From Actinomycetota bacterium (GTDB taxonomy: Bacteria > Actinomycetota > Acidimicrobiia > Acidimicrobiales > AC-14), in the NCBI GenBank assembly GCA_020200615.1, contig JAIVIH010000029.1:1-22321 (forward strand): a stretch of DNA of 22,321 bases. Reading direction: 5' to 3'. The position numbers and the translations under genes are program-made. Positions 12,848 through 20,670 of this stretch are shown here, in pieces. Each line of letters starts with the position of its first letter. Position 1 is the stretch's first letter. The notes beneath the pieces are model-generated. The model was not told where the DNA came from, searched no databases, and saw nothing but the letters and a program-made list of their open reading frames with translations.

Positions 12848-13740
12848 CCGATCTCGTGCAGCTGCTGGTCAAGGGGGCAGCCCTCGGTGGCGTCTACGCC
12901 CTCGTCGCCCTGGGTTTCGTGGTCGTGTTCAAGGCGACGGGCGTCATCAACTTCGCCCATGGTTCGCTGATGTTGCTGGGGAGCTACCTGGCCTACACGG
13001 CGTCGATCAGCTGGGGCCTGCCCTTTCCCGTGGCCGTGCTCGTGGCCGTGGCCGGGGCGGTGGTGTCGGCCCTGGCCATGGAGCGCGTCGTGCTTCGCCG
13101 CATGCTGGGCCGGCCTGTGGTGGCCGTCCTGCTGGTGACCATCGGGCTGGCCATCGTCGTCGATCAGTTGGTGACCGCGGTCTGGGGGTTCCGGCCCCAT
13201 CCCGTCGGCGATCCCTGGGGCGCCCGCAGCGTGCGGGTGGGGGGGGTGGTCCTGGCCCAGGTCGACCTGGCCACCCTGGCCATCACCGGGGTGATGGTGG
13301 CGGGCCTGTCGGTGTTCTTCCGCACCACTCGCATGGGACTGGCCCTTCGGGCCGCGGCTTCGGACCTGGAGGCGGCCGTGGCCCAGGGCATCAGCCCGGC
13401 GCTGATCTCGCGCTGGGCGTGGGGGCTGGCCGCAGGGGTGGCCGCGGTGGCGGGAGCTCTCCTGGCGTCGGGGACGGGAGCGGCCTCGCCCGAGCTCGGT
13501 GAGCAGGCGCTCCGGGCCTTTCCCGCCGTCGTCCTAGGCGGCTTCGCCTCTCTGGGCGGGGCCGTGATCGGCGGCCTGGTGATCGGCGTGGTCGAGGTTT
13601 TGACCGCCGGCTACGCGCCGGGTCACGCGCCCTGGCTCGGGACGAACGCGCACCTGGTGGCGCCCTACGTGGTGATGCTCGTGCTTCTCGCCGTTCGTCC
13701 CGACGGGCTCCTGGGCTCCCGGGAGGCGCGACGCCTATGA
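12844..13740 (+). CDS. livH: Branched-chain amino acid ABC transporter permease, LivH-like
   Basis: ATG 12844 overlaps the livG stop (ATGA), giving 298 residues. The protein is strongly hydrophobic with about eight membrane segments. It shows the LivH hallmarks GGVYALVALGFVVVFKATGVINFAHGSLMLLGSYLAY near the N-terminus, the EAA-like cytoplasmic loop TTRMGLALRAAASDLEAAVAQGI, and the C-terminal FPAVVLGGFASLGGAVIGGLVIGVVEVL…VRPDGLLG. It forms the channel with LivM in the cytoplasmic membrane. The whole livF-livG-livH-livM run uses four-base overlaps, so subunits are probably made by translational coupling. Confidence 0.93.
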   Translation: MTDLVQLLVKGAALGGVYALVALGFVVVFKATGVINFAHGSLMLLGSYLAYTASISWGLPFPVAVLVAVAGAVVSALAMERVVLRRMLGRPVVAVLLVTIGLAIVVDQLVTAVWGFRPHPVGDPWGARSVRVGGVVLAQVDLATLAITGVMVAGLSVFFRTTRMGLALRAAASDLEAAVAQGISPALISRWAWGLAAGVAAVAGALLASGTGAASPELGEQALRAFPAVVLGGFASLGGAVIGGLVIGVVEVLTAGYAPGHAPWLGTNAHLVAPYVVMLVLLAVRPDGLLGSREARRL

Positions 13741-14756
13741 CGTCAGGCCTTGGGGCCCGGGGGATGCTGCTGCTGGCGGCGGCAGCCGTCTACGTGGTGG
13801 TGCCACTGCGGGTATCGGACTTCGGCCTGACGGTGCTCGTGCTGGCCGGGATCGCCGCCATCGGGGCCCTGGGGCTCAACCTCCTGACCGGCTACACCGG
13901 CCAGATCTCCCTTGGCCACGCCGCTTTCCTGGGAGTGGGCGCCTATGTTTGCGCCGGGCTGGGCGGCTCGCTCGGCCTGCCCTTCCCGGTGTGGCTGGCG
14001 GCGGCGATGCTGGCGGGAGGCCTCACCGGCCTACTCGTGAGCCCCTTCGCCGTGCGCTTCCGGGGACACACCCTGGCCGTGGTCACCCTGGCCCTGGTGT
14101 TCGTGGGCCAACACGGGTTCCGGGCCTGGCGTCCCCTCACCGGCGGCAACGCCGGACGGGGGGACCTCCCGTCGCCGGCCATGGTCGAGGCGTGGTCCCT
14201 CTCCCGCGAGCAGGGCTGGTTCTTCCTGGTGTGGGGCCTGGTCGCCGTGGTCGCAGCGCTGACCGCCAACCTGGTGCGGAGCCGGATCGGACGGGCGATG
14301 ATCGCCGTGCGGGAGGGCGAGCAGGCGGCGTCGGTTCTGGGCGTGAACGTCGCCGCCACCAAGATGACCGCCTTCGTGCTCTGCGGCGCCCTGGCCGCCC
14401 TGGCCGGGGCACTGTACGGCTCGTACAAGCAGTACGTCGGGCCCGATGAGTGGAGCCTGCTCCTTTCCGTCCAGTTTCTGGCCATGGTCCTGATCGGAGG
14501 CGCGGGAACCGTCAGCGGGCCGATCCTGGGCGCCCTCTTGGTGACGGCCCTGCCCCGCGTGGTCGAGGAGGTGAGCGGCGTCGTCCCCTTACTTGCCGAG
14601 GGGACGGATCGGGGTCTAACGGCGGCGGGGCTCAGCCAGCTCCTCTTCGGCGTGCTGATCGTGGTTGTCGTGGTGGCCGAGCCGCGGGGGTTGTCCTGGC
14701 TGGGCGCGCGTCTGTGGGCGAGACTGCCCGCTCGACGGGCCACACGCCCCGTCTGA
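13737..14756 (+). CDS. livM: Branched-chain amino acid ABC transporter permease, LivM-like
   Basis: ATG 13737 overlaps the livH stop, giving 339 residues. Characteristic LivM stretches are GLNLLTGYTGQISLGHAAFLGVGAYV (about 46-71), HTLAVVTLALVFV, the EAA loop RSRIGRAMIAVREGEQAASVLGVNVAATKMTAFVLCGALAALAGALYG, and FLAMVLIGGAGTVSGPILGALLVTALP, followed by a last membrane segment and AEPRGLSWLG. It is the second channel subunit. Length and motif order are normal for the family. The stop is 32 bases before the start of the binding-protein gene, which presumably shares the transcript. Confidence 0.94.
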   Translation: MTSGLGARGMLLLAAAAVYVVVPLRVSDFGLTVLVLAGIAAIGALGLNLLTGYTGQISLGHAAFLGVGAYVCAGLGGSLGLPFPVWLAAAMLAGGLTGLLVSPFAVRFRGHTLAVVTLALVFVGQHGFRAWRPLTGGNAGRGDLPSPAMVEAWSLSREQGWFFLVWGLVAVVAALTANLVRSRIGRAMIAVREGEQAASVLGVNVAATKMTAFVLCGALAALAGALYGSYKQYVGPDEWSLLLSVQFLAMVLIGGAGTVSGPILGALLVTALPRVVEEVSGVVPLLAEGTDRGLTAAGLSQLLFGVLIVVVVVAEPRGLSWLGARLWARLPARRATRPV

Positions 14757-14788
14757 AAACCGTCCAGCGGCGGGCCAGGGGGGTCTCA

Positions 14789-16021
14789 GTGTTCCGAGGG
14801 AAGCGCCGGGCGGTGATTGCCCTCGTCGCTGTCGCCCTGCTGGCTGCGAGCTGCGGTCGGGAGAAGCCGCGGGCGGCGCCGGGATTCGACGGGTCGATGA
14901 TCCGGGTCGGCGTCCTGTCCCCCCTCCAAGGGCCGGTGGCCGTGATCGGCCAGCCCCTGACGGCGGGGAACCGGATGTTCTTCGACTGGCTGAACGCGGA
15001 AAAGGGCGGCGTGGCCGGCAAGTACCCCGTGCGGCTGGTGGAGGAGGACACGGGCTTCGACCCGGCCACCGCCATCGCCAAGTACCAGAAGGTCAAGGGC
15101 GACGTGGCCCTGTTCGGGCAGGTTCTCGGAACCCGCATCGTCAAGGCCGTCCGGCCCCAACTCGACCAGGACGGGGTCGTCGCCGCCCCCGCCTCTCTGG
15201 ACGCCGAATGGGTACGCGAACGCCACCTCCTCGCCGTGGGCGCGCCCTACCAGGTCCAGTTCGCCAACGCCGCTGACTACTACGTCAACCAAGGAGGTGG
15301 CCGCGGTAAGCGGATCTGCTTCCTCGGGGTGGCTGATCCCTACGGCGACGCCGGGCTCGCCGGGCTGGAGTCGGCCGGCCGCTCCCTGGGCTTCACCGTG
15401 GCCGCCGTGGCCCGCTACAACCAGGGCGACACCTCGTTCACCGCCGCGGTCACGCAACTCCGTGACACGGCCTGCGACGCCGTGTTCATGGCCACGTTTT
15501 CCCGGGACACCCCCCGCATCGTGGGCGAAGCCGAGGCTCTGCGGTTCACGCCCCGCTTCGCGGTTCAGGCCACGGGGTGGGATCCGGCCCTGGCCACGGG
15601 TCCGCTGGGGCCGGTGCTGGCCCGCTCGCTCTGGGTCCTGGGCGAGGGGACGGAATGGGGCGACCGCACAGTGAAGGGCCAGGCCGACCTGCTCGACCGT
15701 CTGAAACGCTTCCGGCCCGACCAGGCCCCCGACTACTACTTCGTGTTCGGCTACTACCAGGCCTGGGCCGTGGCCCAGGTCCTCGAGCAGGCCGCGGCCA
15801 GGGGTGACTTCAGCCGGGCGGGAATCCTCCGGGCCATGGAGGAGGTGGGCACCCTCCGCTTCGAGGGCCTCAGCGGCGACTACCCCTACGGCCGTGCCGA
15901 GGAGCGGGTGCCGCCGAGGGCGAGCACCATCTTCTCCGTCGACCCGGCCAAGCCCCTCGGCCTCGCCGGCCTGCGGGTCAACCTCGAGACCGCGGCGGCC
16001 CGCCAGTTCGTCTTCCCGTGA
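14789..16021 (+). CDS. ABC transporter substrate-binding lipoprotein, LivK/AmiC-like
   Basis: The start is GTG 14789, with GGGGGG at about 14778-14783; the longer frame from 14450 lies over livM. The 410-residue protein has a lipoprotein signal (RRAVIALVAVALLAASC, C22). The mature part follows the type I periplasmic-binding fold of LivJ/LivK/AmiC: IRVGVLSPLQGPVAVIGQPLTAGNRMFFDWLNAEKGGV, VRLVEEDTGFDPATAIAKYQKV, a second-lobe KRICFLGVADPYGDAGLAGLE and the closing EEVGTLRFEGLSGDYPYG. It captures the substrate outside the membrane for the LivHMGF channel. Known ligands of the family include branched-chain amino acids, short amides and urea; I cannot tell which applies. Its 3' end overlaps the convergent transporter frame by 136 bases. 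Confidence 0.92.
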   Translation: MFRGKRRAVIALVAVALLAASCGREKPRAAPGFDGSMIRVGVLSPLQGPVAVIGQPLTAGNRMFFDWLNAEKGGVAGKYPVRLVEEDTGFDPATAIAKYQKVKGDVALFGQVLGTRIVKAVRPQLDQDGVVAAPASLDAEWVRERHLLAVGAPYQVQFANAADYYVNQGGGRGKRICFLGVADPYGDAGLAGLESAGRSLGFTVAAVARYNQGDTSFTAAVTQLRDTACDAVFMATFSRDTPRIVGEAEALRFTPRFAVQATGWDPALATGPLGPVLARSLWVLGEGTEWGDRTVKGQADLLDRLKRFRPDQAPDYYFVFGYYQAWAVAQVLEQAAARGDFSRAGILRAMEEVGTLRFEGLSGDYPYGRAEERVPPRASTIFSVDPAKPLGLAGLRVNLETAAARQFVFP

Positions 16022-17331
16022 CTCTGCGGCTTCGCCGCCCCAGGCGGGGGCCCCAACCCCGCCTTCCTCCCGAGCGTGGGGCCCCTGCCCCACACCGGGC
16101 CGTGACTCTGCGGCTTCGCCGCCCCAGGCCCGTAGGTGTCGGGGTCGACCCCGAACCGGATCGAGGCGATGGTGCCGTAGTAGGCGATCACCATCACGAA
16201 GGCCACGGCCAGGGCTCCACCCAACAGCGAGGCGGCCATCATCTGTCCCAGCCCCGGGCTTCCCTCGTTCAGCGCACGGGCCACGAAGTGGGCGCCGATG
16301 GCGTTGAAGAGGTAGACGGGAGCGCCGAGAAGGAAGATGAGGGCCCCCTCACGCCGGGCCTCGCGGTTGGGGATGGGCTGGGGCGCCATGAGCCCAAGGT
16401 GGAGCTTGGTGGACAGCCGGCTGGACAGGATGCCGCCGAGGGCGCCCGCGCTGCTGATGAAGGCGGGCACCAGCATCAGGAGGGCGGGAAAGGTGGAGAA
16501 CACCGACAGACGCTTCTCGATGGCGATCCCGGCCATGGTGCTGAGGCAGACGGCGAAAAACAGGATCGGGGTCGACTCCCGGATGATGCGCCGGAGCAGC
16601 GTCCGCCTCGACCGCCAGCCGGAGAACAGGGCGAGCACAGCTGCGACGATCGTCGCCAGGCCGACGGCGGTGGCCACGACGTCCACGTCGACCAGGAACG
16701 TGGCCAGCCACAGGGCGGGGAGGGTGAGCACGTCGCCCAGGGTCGACACCAGCGGGGCGGTGACGTTGTCGAGATCCCATCCGTACCTCGCCGATTTCGC
16801 GGCCAGCAGCATGGTCGCGGCCAGCACGGCGACCGAGGCCAGCAGGCCGCCGAGAATGGAGATCATGGCGAGGTCGACGACAGAGATGGTGTCGGCCACG
16901 CCGAGTCCGACGGACACCAGCTTGGCCACGACCGCCAACGCCAGCGACATGGAGAGGGTGAGGATGAGCGAGGCGGCGACGTTCTGACCCATGAGGGTGT
17001 TCGGTCGGATGGACAACCGGAACGTCCCGGCGTGGATGGAGGTGCTCAGCCGGTTACCCAAGGCCGAGAACACGTTCCCCCGCAGGCCGATGGCGGCGGG
17101 CACTAGGACCAACAGGCCGGGCAGCCTTTCGAAGGTGTTGGTGATGGATCCCAGCACCGCGCCCGCCACCAGGCTGGTGCTGCTGTTCAGGAACAGGGCT
17201 ACGAGGCTCTGCCGGCCGACCTCACTGCTTCGCTCGACGAGCGCCCGGAGGCGCGCCGCGACCCCCGCGGGGCGGGAGCGGGGACGGAGCCGTGGACGGA
17301 GCCGCGGACGGAGCCGCGGAAGGCGCGCCAT
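15886..17331 (-). CDS. MgtE-like divalent cation transporter with two membrane domains
   Basis: The 481-residue protein has two copies of the MgtE integral-membrane domain and no N or CBS domains, the SLC41-like layout. The first contains LVPAAIGLRGNVFSALGNRLSTSIHAG; the second contains LVPAFISSAGALGGILSSRLSTKLHLG. These GN/G-rich helices line the Mg2+ pore in the family, so Mg2+ or another divalent cation is the likely substrate. The N-terminus is a very basic repeat (RLRPRLRPRLRPRSRP). The natural domain ends near DPDTYGPG. The last 75-80 residues (…GAAKPQSHG twice, then low complexity) are read from terminator-like repeats and from the opposite strand of the binding-protein gene, so the original stop was probably lost or the true end lies near 16130. 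ATG 17331 is the only good start seen. Confidence 0.82.
   Translation of the reverse strand: MARLPRLRPRLRPRLRPRSRPAGVAARLRALVERSSEVGRQSLVALFLNSSTSLVAGAVLGSITNTFERLPGLLVLVPAAIGLRGNVFSALGNRLSTSIHAGTFRLSIRPNTLMGQNVAASLILTLSMSLALAVVAKLVSVGLGVADTISVVDLAMISILGGLLASVAVLAATMLLAAKSARYGWDLDNVTAPLVSTLGDVLTLPALWLATFLVDVDVVATAVGLATIVAAVLALFSGWRSRRTLLRRIIRESTPILFFAVCLSTMAGIAIEKRLSVFSTFPALLMLVPAFISSAGALGGILSSRLSTKLHLGLMAPQPIPNREARREGALIFLLGAPVYLFNAIGAHFVARALNEGSPGLGQMMAASLLGGALAVAFVMVIAYYGTIASIRFGVDPDTYGPGAAKPQSHGPVWGRGPTLGRKAGLGPPPGAAKPQSHGKTNWRAAAVSRLTRRPARPRGLAGSTEKMVLALGGTRSSARP
16016..16045. repeat. 30-bp direct repeat, copy 1
   Basis: Identical over 30 bases to 16100-16129. It starts within the last codons of the binding-protein gene and contains the hairpin GCGGC-TTC-GCCGC (16026-16038). 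In the minus-strand frame it encodes GAAKPQSHG. It may be a dispersed intergenic repeat of this genome. Confidence 0.9.
16026..16122. terminator. Bidirectional terminator-like hairpin cluster
   Basis: Four stems in 97 bases between the convergent binding-protein and MgtE-like genes: 16026-16038, AGGCGGGG/CCCCGCCT (16042-16064), GTGGGGC/GCCCCAC (16076-16093) and 16110-16122. Position and stem strength suggest termination of both transcripts; no T-runs are present. Confidence 0.6.
16100..16129. repeat. 30-bp direct repeat, copy 2
   Basis: Second exact copy of the unit at 16016-16045, offset by 84 bases, again with GCGGC-TTC-GCCGC (16110-16122). The two copies flank two other strong hairpins between convergent genes. 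Confidence 0.9.
17282..17317. repeat. 12-bp tandem repeat at the MgtE-like N-terminus
   Basis: Three consecutive 12-base units (ggacggagccgt, then ggacggagccgc twice) followed by a degenerate fourth. On the minus strand they encode the RLRP repeats of the transporter's basic N-terminus, so copy number can change without breaking the frame. Confidence 0.85.
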
Positions 17332-17388
17332 GGCGAGGTTGTGGGGGTCAGTCGTTCATTAGCCTTATTGCCTCGAAATCGACGGGAG

Positions 17389-17400
17389 CCCGACGTCGGG
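17389..17400. promoter_or_regulatory. Perfect 12-bp palindrome between divergent genes
   Basis: CCCGACGTCGGG is a perfect dyad, 48 bases before the lipoprotein start and 58 bases before the divergent MgtE-like start. It could be an operator for either gene; no cognate regulator is identified. Confidence 0.35.
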
Positions 17401-17448
17401 AACCGCAATGTCGACAGGCTGGTTACACAACCATCCGAGGATGTGCCT

Positions 17449-18267
17449 ATGAAGCGAATCCTCACCCTCACCGTGATCGCCATGTTCGCCGCCGCGGCGT
17501 GCGGCGGAGGGGACGAGGAGGCAACGGCCACGTCCTCGCCTGCTCGGCAGACGACGGTCCCGCCGTCCGCCACCGCGACCACCGCGACCACGGCGACGAC
17601 GGCGGCCATGGCGCCGGTGGCAACGACCCAGCCGCCGACCACGTCTCCCGACGAGCCGCCCCCTCGGTTCTCGGGCCCGGGAGAAACTGCGGCCTATCTC
17701 TACAACGCGTGGCGGACGGGGGATCGCCAGGATGCAGCCGCGGCCGCGGTACCTGCTGCGGTCGACGTTCTGTTCAGCCGGGCGTGGCGCACACCCGGCT
17801 TCGAGGGAAGTGAGTGCCAGCTGAGGCAGCTCATGATCTTCGACTGCTTCTTCCAGAACCAGGAGGAGGCCCTGGTGATGCAGGTCGAAGGAGGCGCCTC
17901 GGTCGGGTACCAGGTGACCGGCGTCCGGTTCCGGCCCCTACCCATCGTGTCGCCCGCGCCGAGCCGGGGACCGGTGGGAACGCAGGTCCGTATCGAAGGC
18001 CAGGGCTTCGTAGGAGATCCCTGGCAGGCCGCCGACCCCACGCTGTGGCTGGCCGGAAACGTCGGCACGTGCAACCTGTACGCCGCTGCCGAGCACACCG
18101 TGCGGGTCGACGGTGAGGGGCGACTCGCCGGCGAGTTCACCGTTCCCGCCACCGCCGACTGCCGGATGGACCCCGACGGTCGCCAGTTCCCGGTCCAGCC
18201 CGGCAGCTACCAGATCGTGTTCTCCTGCACCGCGTGCGTGATCGGGACGTTCGAAGTCACGCCTTAG
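17449..18267 (+). CDS. Secreted lipoprotein with IPT/TIG-like C-terminal domain
   Basis: ATG 17449, with GAGG about nine bases upstream, gives 272 residues. The signal peptide MKRILTLTVIAMFAAAAC has the lipidated cysteine at 18. A Thr/Ala/Pro-rich linker (about 25-75) suggests a stalk through the wall. The next part (about 78-150) has GETAAYLYNAWRTGDRQDAAAAAVPAAVDVLFSR and CQLRQLMIFDCFFQN, a small cysteine-containing domain of unknown function. The C-terminus (about 165-270) has VSPAPSRGPVGTQVRIEGQGFVG and a beta-sandwich rhythm like IPT/TIG domains. Four further cysteines may pair outside the cell. The gene converges on the peptidase gene with an 11-base overlap. Function is unknown; an adhesion or wall-associated role is only a possibility. 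Confidence 0.75.
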   Translation: MKRILTLTVIAMFAAAACGGGDEEATATSSPARQTTVPPSATATTATTATTAAMAPVATTQPPTTSPDEPPPRFSGPGETAAYLYNAWRTGDRQDAAAAAVPAAVDVLFSRAWRTPGFEGSECQLRQLMIFDCFFQNQEEALVMQVEGGASVGYQVTGVRFRPLPIVSPAPSRGPVGTQVRIEGQGFVGDPWQAADPTLWLAGNVGTCNLYAAAEHTVRVDGEGRLAGEFTVPATADCRMDPDGRQFPVQPGSYQIVFSCTACVIGTFEVTP

Positions 18268-19315
18268 GGCTCACGAACTGGCCGCTGGAGGGCGTGCCTT
18301 GCTGATGGTGGACGCCGTCGGCCACGTAGTCGTCGAATCGCAGCGGCAGCCCGACCTCACCGCCCTGCTGGAAGGTCGGACGGTCCTGGAGGTGGAAGTG
18401 GATGTGAGGCTCTGAAGAGTTACCCGAGTTGCCGCACTTCCCGAGAACCTCACCAGCGTCGACCCTGTCCCCTTGGGCGACGGTGATCGACCCCTTCTGG
18501 AAGTGGGCCAGAAATGCGTACTCGTCACCTTCCAGGTCCAGGATGACGTGGTTGCCGGTCGCCTGGGCCGTGTTGGTCTCCACCCCGGGCCGGTTGTCCG
18601 AAATGCCATCCCGCACGGAGACGACCTCGGCCGAGGCGGGCGCGAGAACGGGCTCTCCCCAGCACCAGTAGTCGGCGTTGTCCGCGCCACTTCCGCGGTA
18701 GGTGCCGCCGTCTCGCCAGATAGCGAAGTCATAGGCATGACGCTGGTCCGGAGCCACGGCGTGGTGAGCGCCGATCTCGGGGCTGGGGCCTTCGAATGCC
18801 CACCACAGCCCCTCGAAGGGCAACCGGAGGCGTGCTCGAGCAGGCCTGCCCTCGCGGGGGTCCGGAGGCAGGGGCCGGACCGGTTCGACCGTTGGCTGCA
18901 GACCAGACGGGGTGAAGGCCAGGGTGAAGCGCACCCGTCCATCAGCCCAGGCGTGATCGGCCCAGTACAGGCCCCGGTCCGGGCCGAGGGGCACGGCCCG
19001 GTCTTCCTGGCGGGACCCGATCTCGCCCCGGGCGGTCGCATCCCGGAAAAGTTGCTCGACTTCCGCCAGCGTGACCTGGGCCTTCACCTCGGGGCTTGTG
19101 CGGTCGTAGACCTCACCGATCTTCCCGGTGATCAGTGAATCGACCACCGCCCGCCCTTCCCTCAGCCACCCATCCATGGCCTCTCCGTACTGGCCGCTCA
19201 CGTCGGCATGGCTCAGGCCCAAAGGTGTCGCGTCTCCCCCATCGTCGCCGCACGCCGCCATCCCGAGGCACAGCGCCAGGGCCGTGGTCGCCCCCGTCAG
19301 CGTTCGCTTGTTCAT
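18257..19315 (-). CDS. M23 family metallopeptidase lipoprotein
   Basis: I place the start at ATG 19315, which has a perfect AAGGAGG (19323-19329) seven bases upstream; the longer frame from 19351 lacks this. The 352-residue product has a lipoprotein signal ending GMAAC (C22). A DUF3887-like domain at about 40-140 (YGEAMDGWLREGRAVVDSLITGKIGEVYDRTSPEVK) precedes an M23 peptidase domain at about 185-340. Likely zinc ligands are H193 and D196 (RHAYDFAIW) and H306 in the PHIHFHLQ motif (304-308), with H271 (FLAHF) as a catalytic candidate. M23 enzymes cut peptide cross-links in peptidoglycan, or act as inactive scaffolds; here the metal residues are kept. It is anchored on the outer face of the membrane. 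The combination of DUF3887 and M23 is known from secreted peptidases in Gram-positive bacteria. Confidence 0.87.
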   Translation of the reverse strand: MNKRTLTGATTALALCLGMAACGDDGGDATPLGLSHADVSGQYGEAMDGWLREGRAVVDSLITGKIGEVYDRTSPEVKAQVTLAEVEQLFRDATARGEIGSRQEDRAVPLGPDRGLYWADHAWADGRVRFTLAFTPSGLQPTVEPVRPLPPDPREGRPARARLRLPFEGLWWAFEGPSPEIGAHHAVAPDQRHAYDFAIWRDGGTYRGSGADNADYWCWGEPVLAPASAEVVSVRDGISDNRPGVETNTAQATGNHVILDLEGDEYAFLAHFQKGSITVAQGDRVDAGEVLGKCGNSGNSSEPHIHFHLQDRPTFQQGGEVGLPLRFDDYVADGVHHQQGTPSSGQFVSPKA

Positions 19316-19411
19316 CGGACCGCCTCCTTGGTCATTGACCGAACGCAGCAACTGTGCGCCGGCGGTGCCGTCCGGTCATCGCCGGTACGGGGGTTTCTGG
19401 CTCCGCCGGAG

Positions 19412-19430
19412 GGCGGGTGTTCACCCCGCC
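19412..19430. repeat. Hairpin between the M23 and second-kinase genes
   Basis: GGCGGGTG (19412-19419) pairs with CACCC(C)CGCC (19422-19430) with a single bulged C and a TT loop. It lies about 100 bases upstream of the M23 start and 77 bases upstream of the kinase start, so it may be an operator or leader element. Confidence 0.4.
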
Positions 19431-19493
19431 ACGTCCATCATGAGGCATAGGACGAAATCGCTTCATGGGGGATGAGCCCGAGGGGGCGTTCCG

Positions 19494-19499
19494 GTACGT
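19494..19499 (+). promoter_or_regulatory. Candidate -10 box of a leaderless kinase transcript
   Basis: TACGTT fits the actinobacterial TANNNT -10 pattern and ends seven bases before the ATG at 19507, so transcription would begin at the start codon. No convincing -35 is seen. The geometry is close to that of the promoter at 1242-1270. Confidence 0.4.
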
Positions 19500-19506
19500 T
19501 GCCGTC

Positions 19507-20670
19507 ATGGGCAGTCGGACCGAGGCCGGGCACCGCCTGGTTCGCCGAACCCGTGCCGCGGCAAGGAACAGCCCGAGGGCGGCGGACGCCCTCCTGAGCC
19601 TCGGTTTCCTCGTCCTGGCCACGGTGGCCGTGTACGTGGACGTCCGGATTCGGGAGACGTCCGATCCCTCCTACCAGCCGCCGGGCGTGCCGGTCCTGGC
19701 CCTGACCACGATCGGCCTCACCGTCCCCCTGGCCTGGAGGAAGCGTTTCCCGCTCGGCGTGCTCGGCCTGGTCGTCGGTTCGTTCATCGCTGCTCGACTC
19801 ACCGACAACCCCGATACCGATGTCGCCCTGTGGGCGGTGCCGCTCGCCATCTACAGCGCCGCCGTGTACGGCGACAAGCGCTGGCGGACGTGGGTGTTCT
19901 CTGTCGCCACCGGTGCAGCCATGGGCGAGCTCGTCCGGGAGCTGCTGGGGGAGATCCCCGAGTACGAGGGGTTCCTGCTGGCCCAGGCGTTCGACCTCTT
20001 CTTCAATCTCGGGCTCCTGCTCGTCGTGTGGGCGCTGGGCGTGAGCACTCGGAGCCGGAGGGAGTCCGAAGCCGAACTAGGCCGCCGAGCGGTCGAACTC
20101 GAACAGCAGCGGGTGGAGCTGGCCCGCCGAGCCGTGTTCGACGAGCGGGTGCGGATCGCGAGGGAGCTCCACGATGTCGTCGCCCATCACGTGAGCGTCA
20201 TGGGGCTACAGGCCGGTGGCGCCAGGCGCGTCATGGCTCGGCAGCCCGGGCGCGCCGAAGAGGCCCTGTCGTCCATCGAGGCCAGCAGCCGCCAGGCCGT
20301 GGCCGAACTTCACCGTCTTCTCGGCTTCCTCCGGCGCGACGCGGACGGGGAGGACTCGGCGCCGCAGCCCGACCTCCGTCAGCTGGACACACTGGTGGCC
20401 GACGTGGCGCGAGGCGGTCTCCATGTGGACGTCTCGGTCGAGGGACAACCCAGACCCCTCCCGCCGACGGTGGAGCTCTCGGCATACCGGATCGTCCAGG
20501 AGGCACTGACCAACGTGGTCAAGCACGCCGGGGCGGCCAAAGCGAGGGTCACCATTCGCTACGAGCGGCGGGCCCTTCAGCTGGATGTCGTCGATGACGG
20601 TTCTGGAGCCGCGCCGGATGCCGGCAATACCGGGGCTCGAGTCGGAGGACGACATCGAGGTCGTAGGTGA
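19507..20670 (+). CDS. Histidine kinase (HisKA_3), C-terminus truncated by deletion
   Basis: From ATG 19507 the frame gives 387 residues. There are four to five membrane segments (about 27-45, 62-77, 82-97, 107-121 and 163-180), a short coiled linker (about 183-210), the HisKA_3 box with H222 (RVRIARELHDVVAHHVSVMG) and an HATPase domain with an N-box (VQEALTNVVKHAG) and G1 (VVDDGSG, 361-367). Where such kinases continue after AGNTGA with GHGLVGMRERV (the G2 box and last strands), this frame changes to RVGGRHRGRR and stops. At that point the -1/+1 frame is already inside a response regulator. ATP-lid residues are therefore missing and activity is doubtful. A leaderless start is likely. The parent gene was a NarL-partner kinase of actinobacterial type. 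Confidence 0.78.
   Translation: MGSRTEAGHRLVRRTRAAARNSPRAADALLSLGFLVLATVAVYVDVRIRETSDPSYQPPGVPVLALTTIGLTVPLAWRKRFPLGVLGLVVGSFIAARLTDNPDTDVALWAVPLAIYSAAVYGDKRWRTWVFSVATGAAMGELVRELLGEIPEYEGFLLAQAFDLFFNLGLLLVVWALGVSTRSRRESEAELGRRAVELEQQRVELARRAVFDERVRIARELHDVVAHHVSVMGLQAGGARRVMARQPGRAEEALSSIEASSRQAVAELHRLLGFLRRDADGEDSAPQPDLRQLDTLVADVARGGLHVDVSVEGQPRPLPPTVELSAYRIVQEALTNVVKHAGAAKARVTIRYERRALQLDVVDDGSGAAPDAGNTGARVGGRHRGRR

Noticed and set aside
16016..16129. Insertion-sequence ends or att sites
   Set aside because: The repeats are direct, only 84 bases apart, with no transposase or integrase nearby; a hairpin-bearing intergenic repeat fits better.
20206..20655. Minus-strand frame opposite the second kinase
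   Set aside because: No motif and fully antisense to a clear HisKA_3/HATPase coding region.
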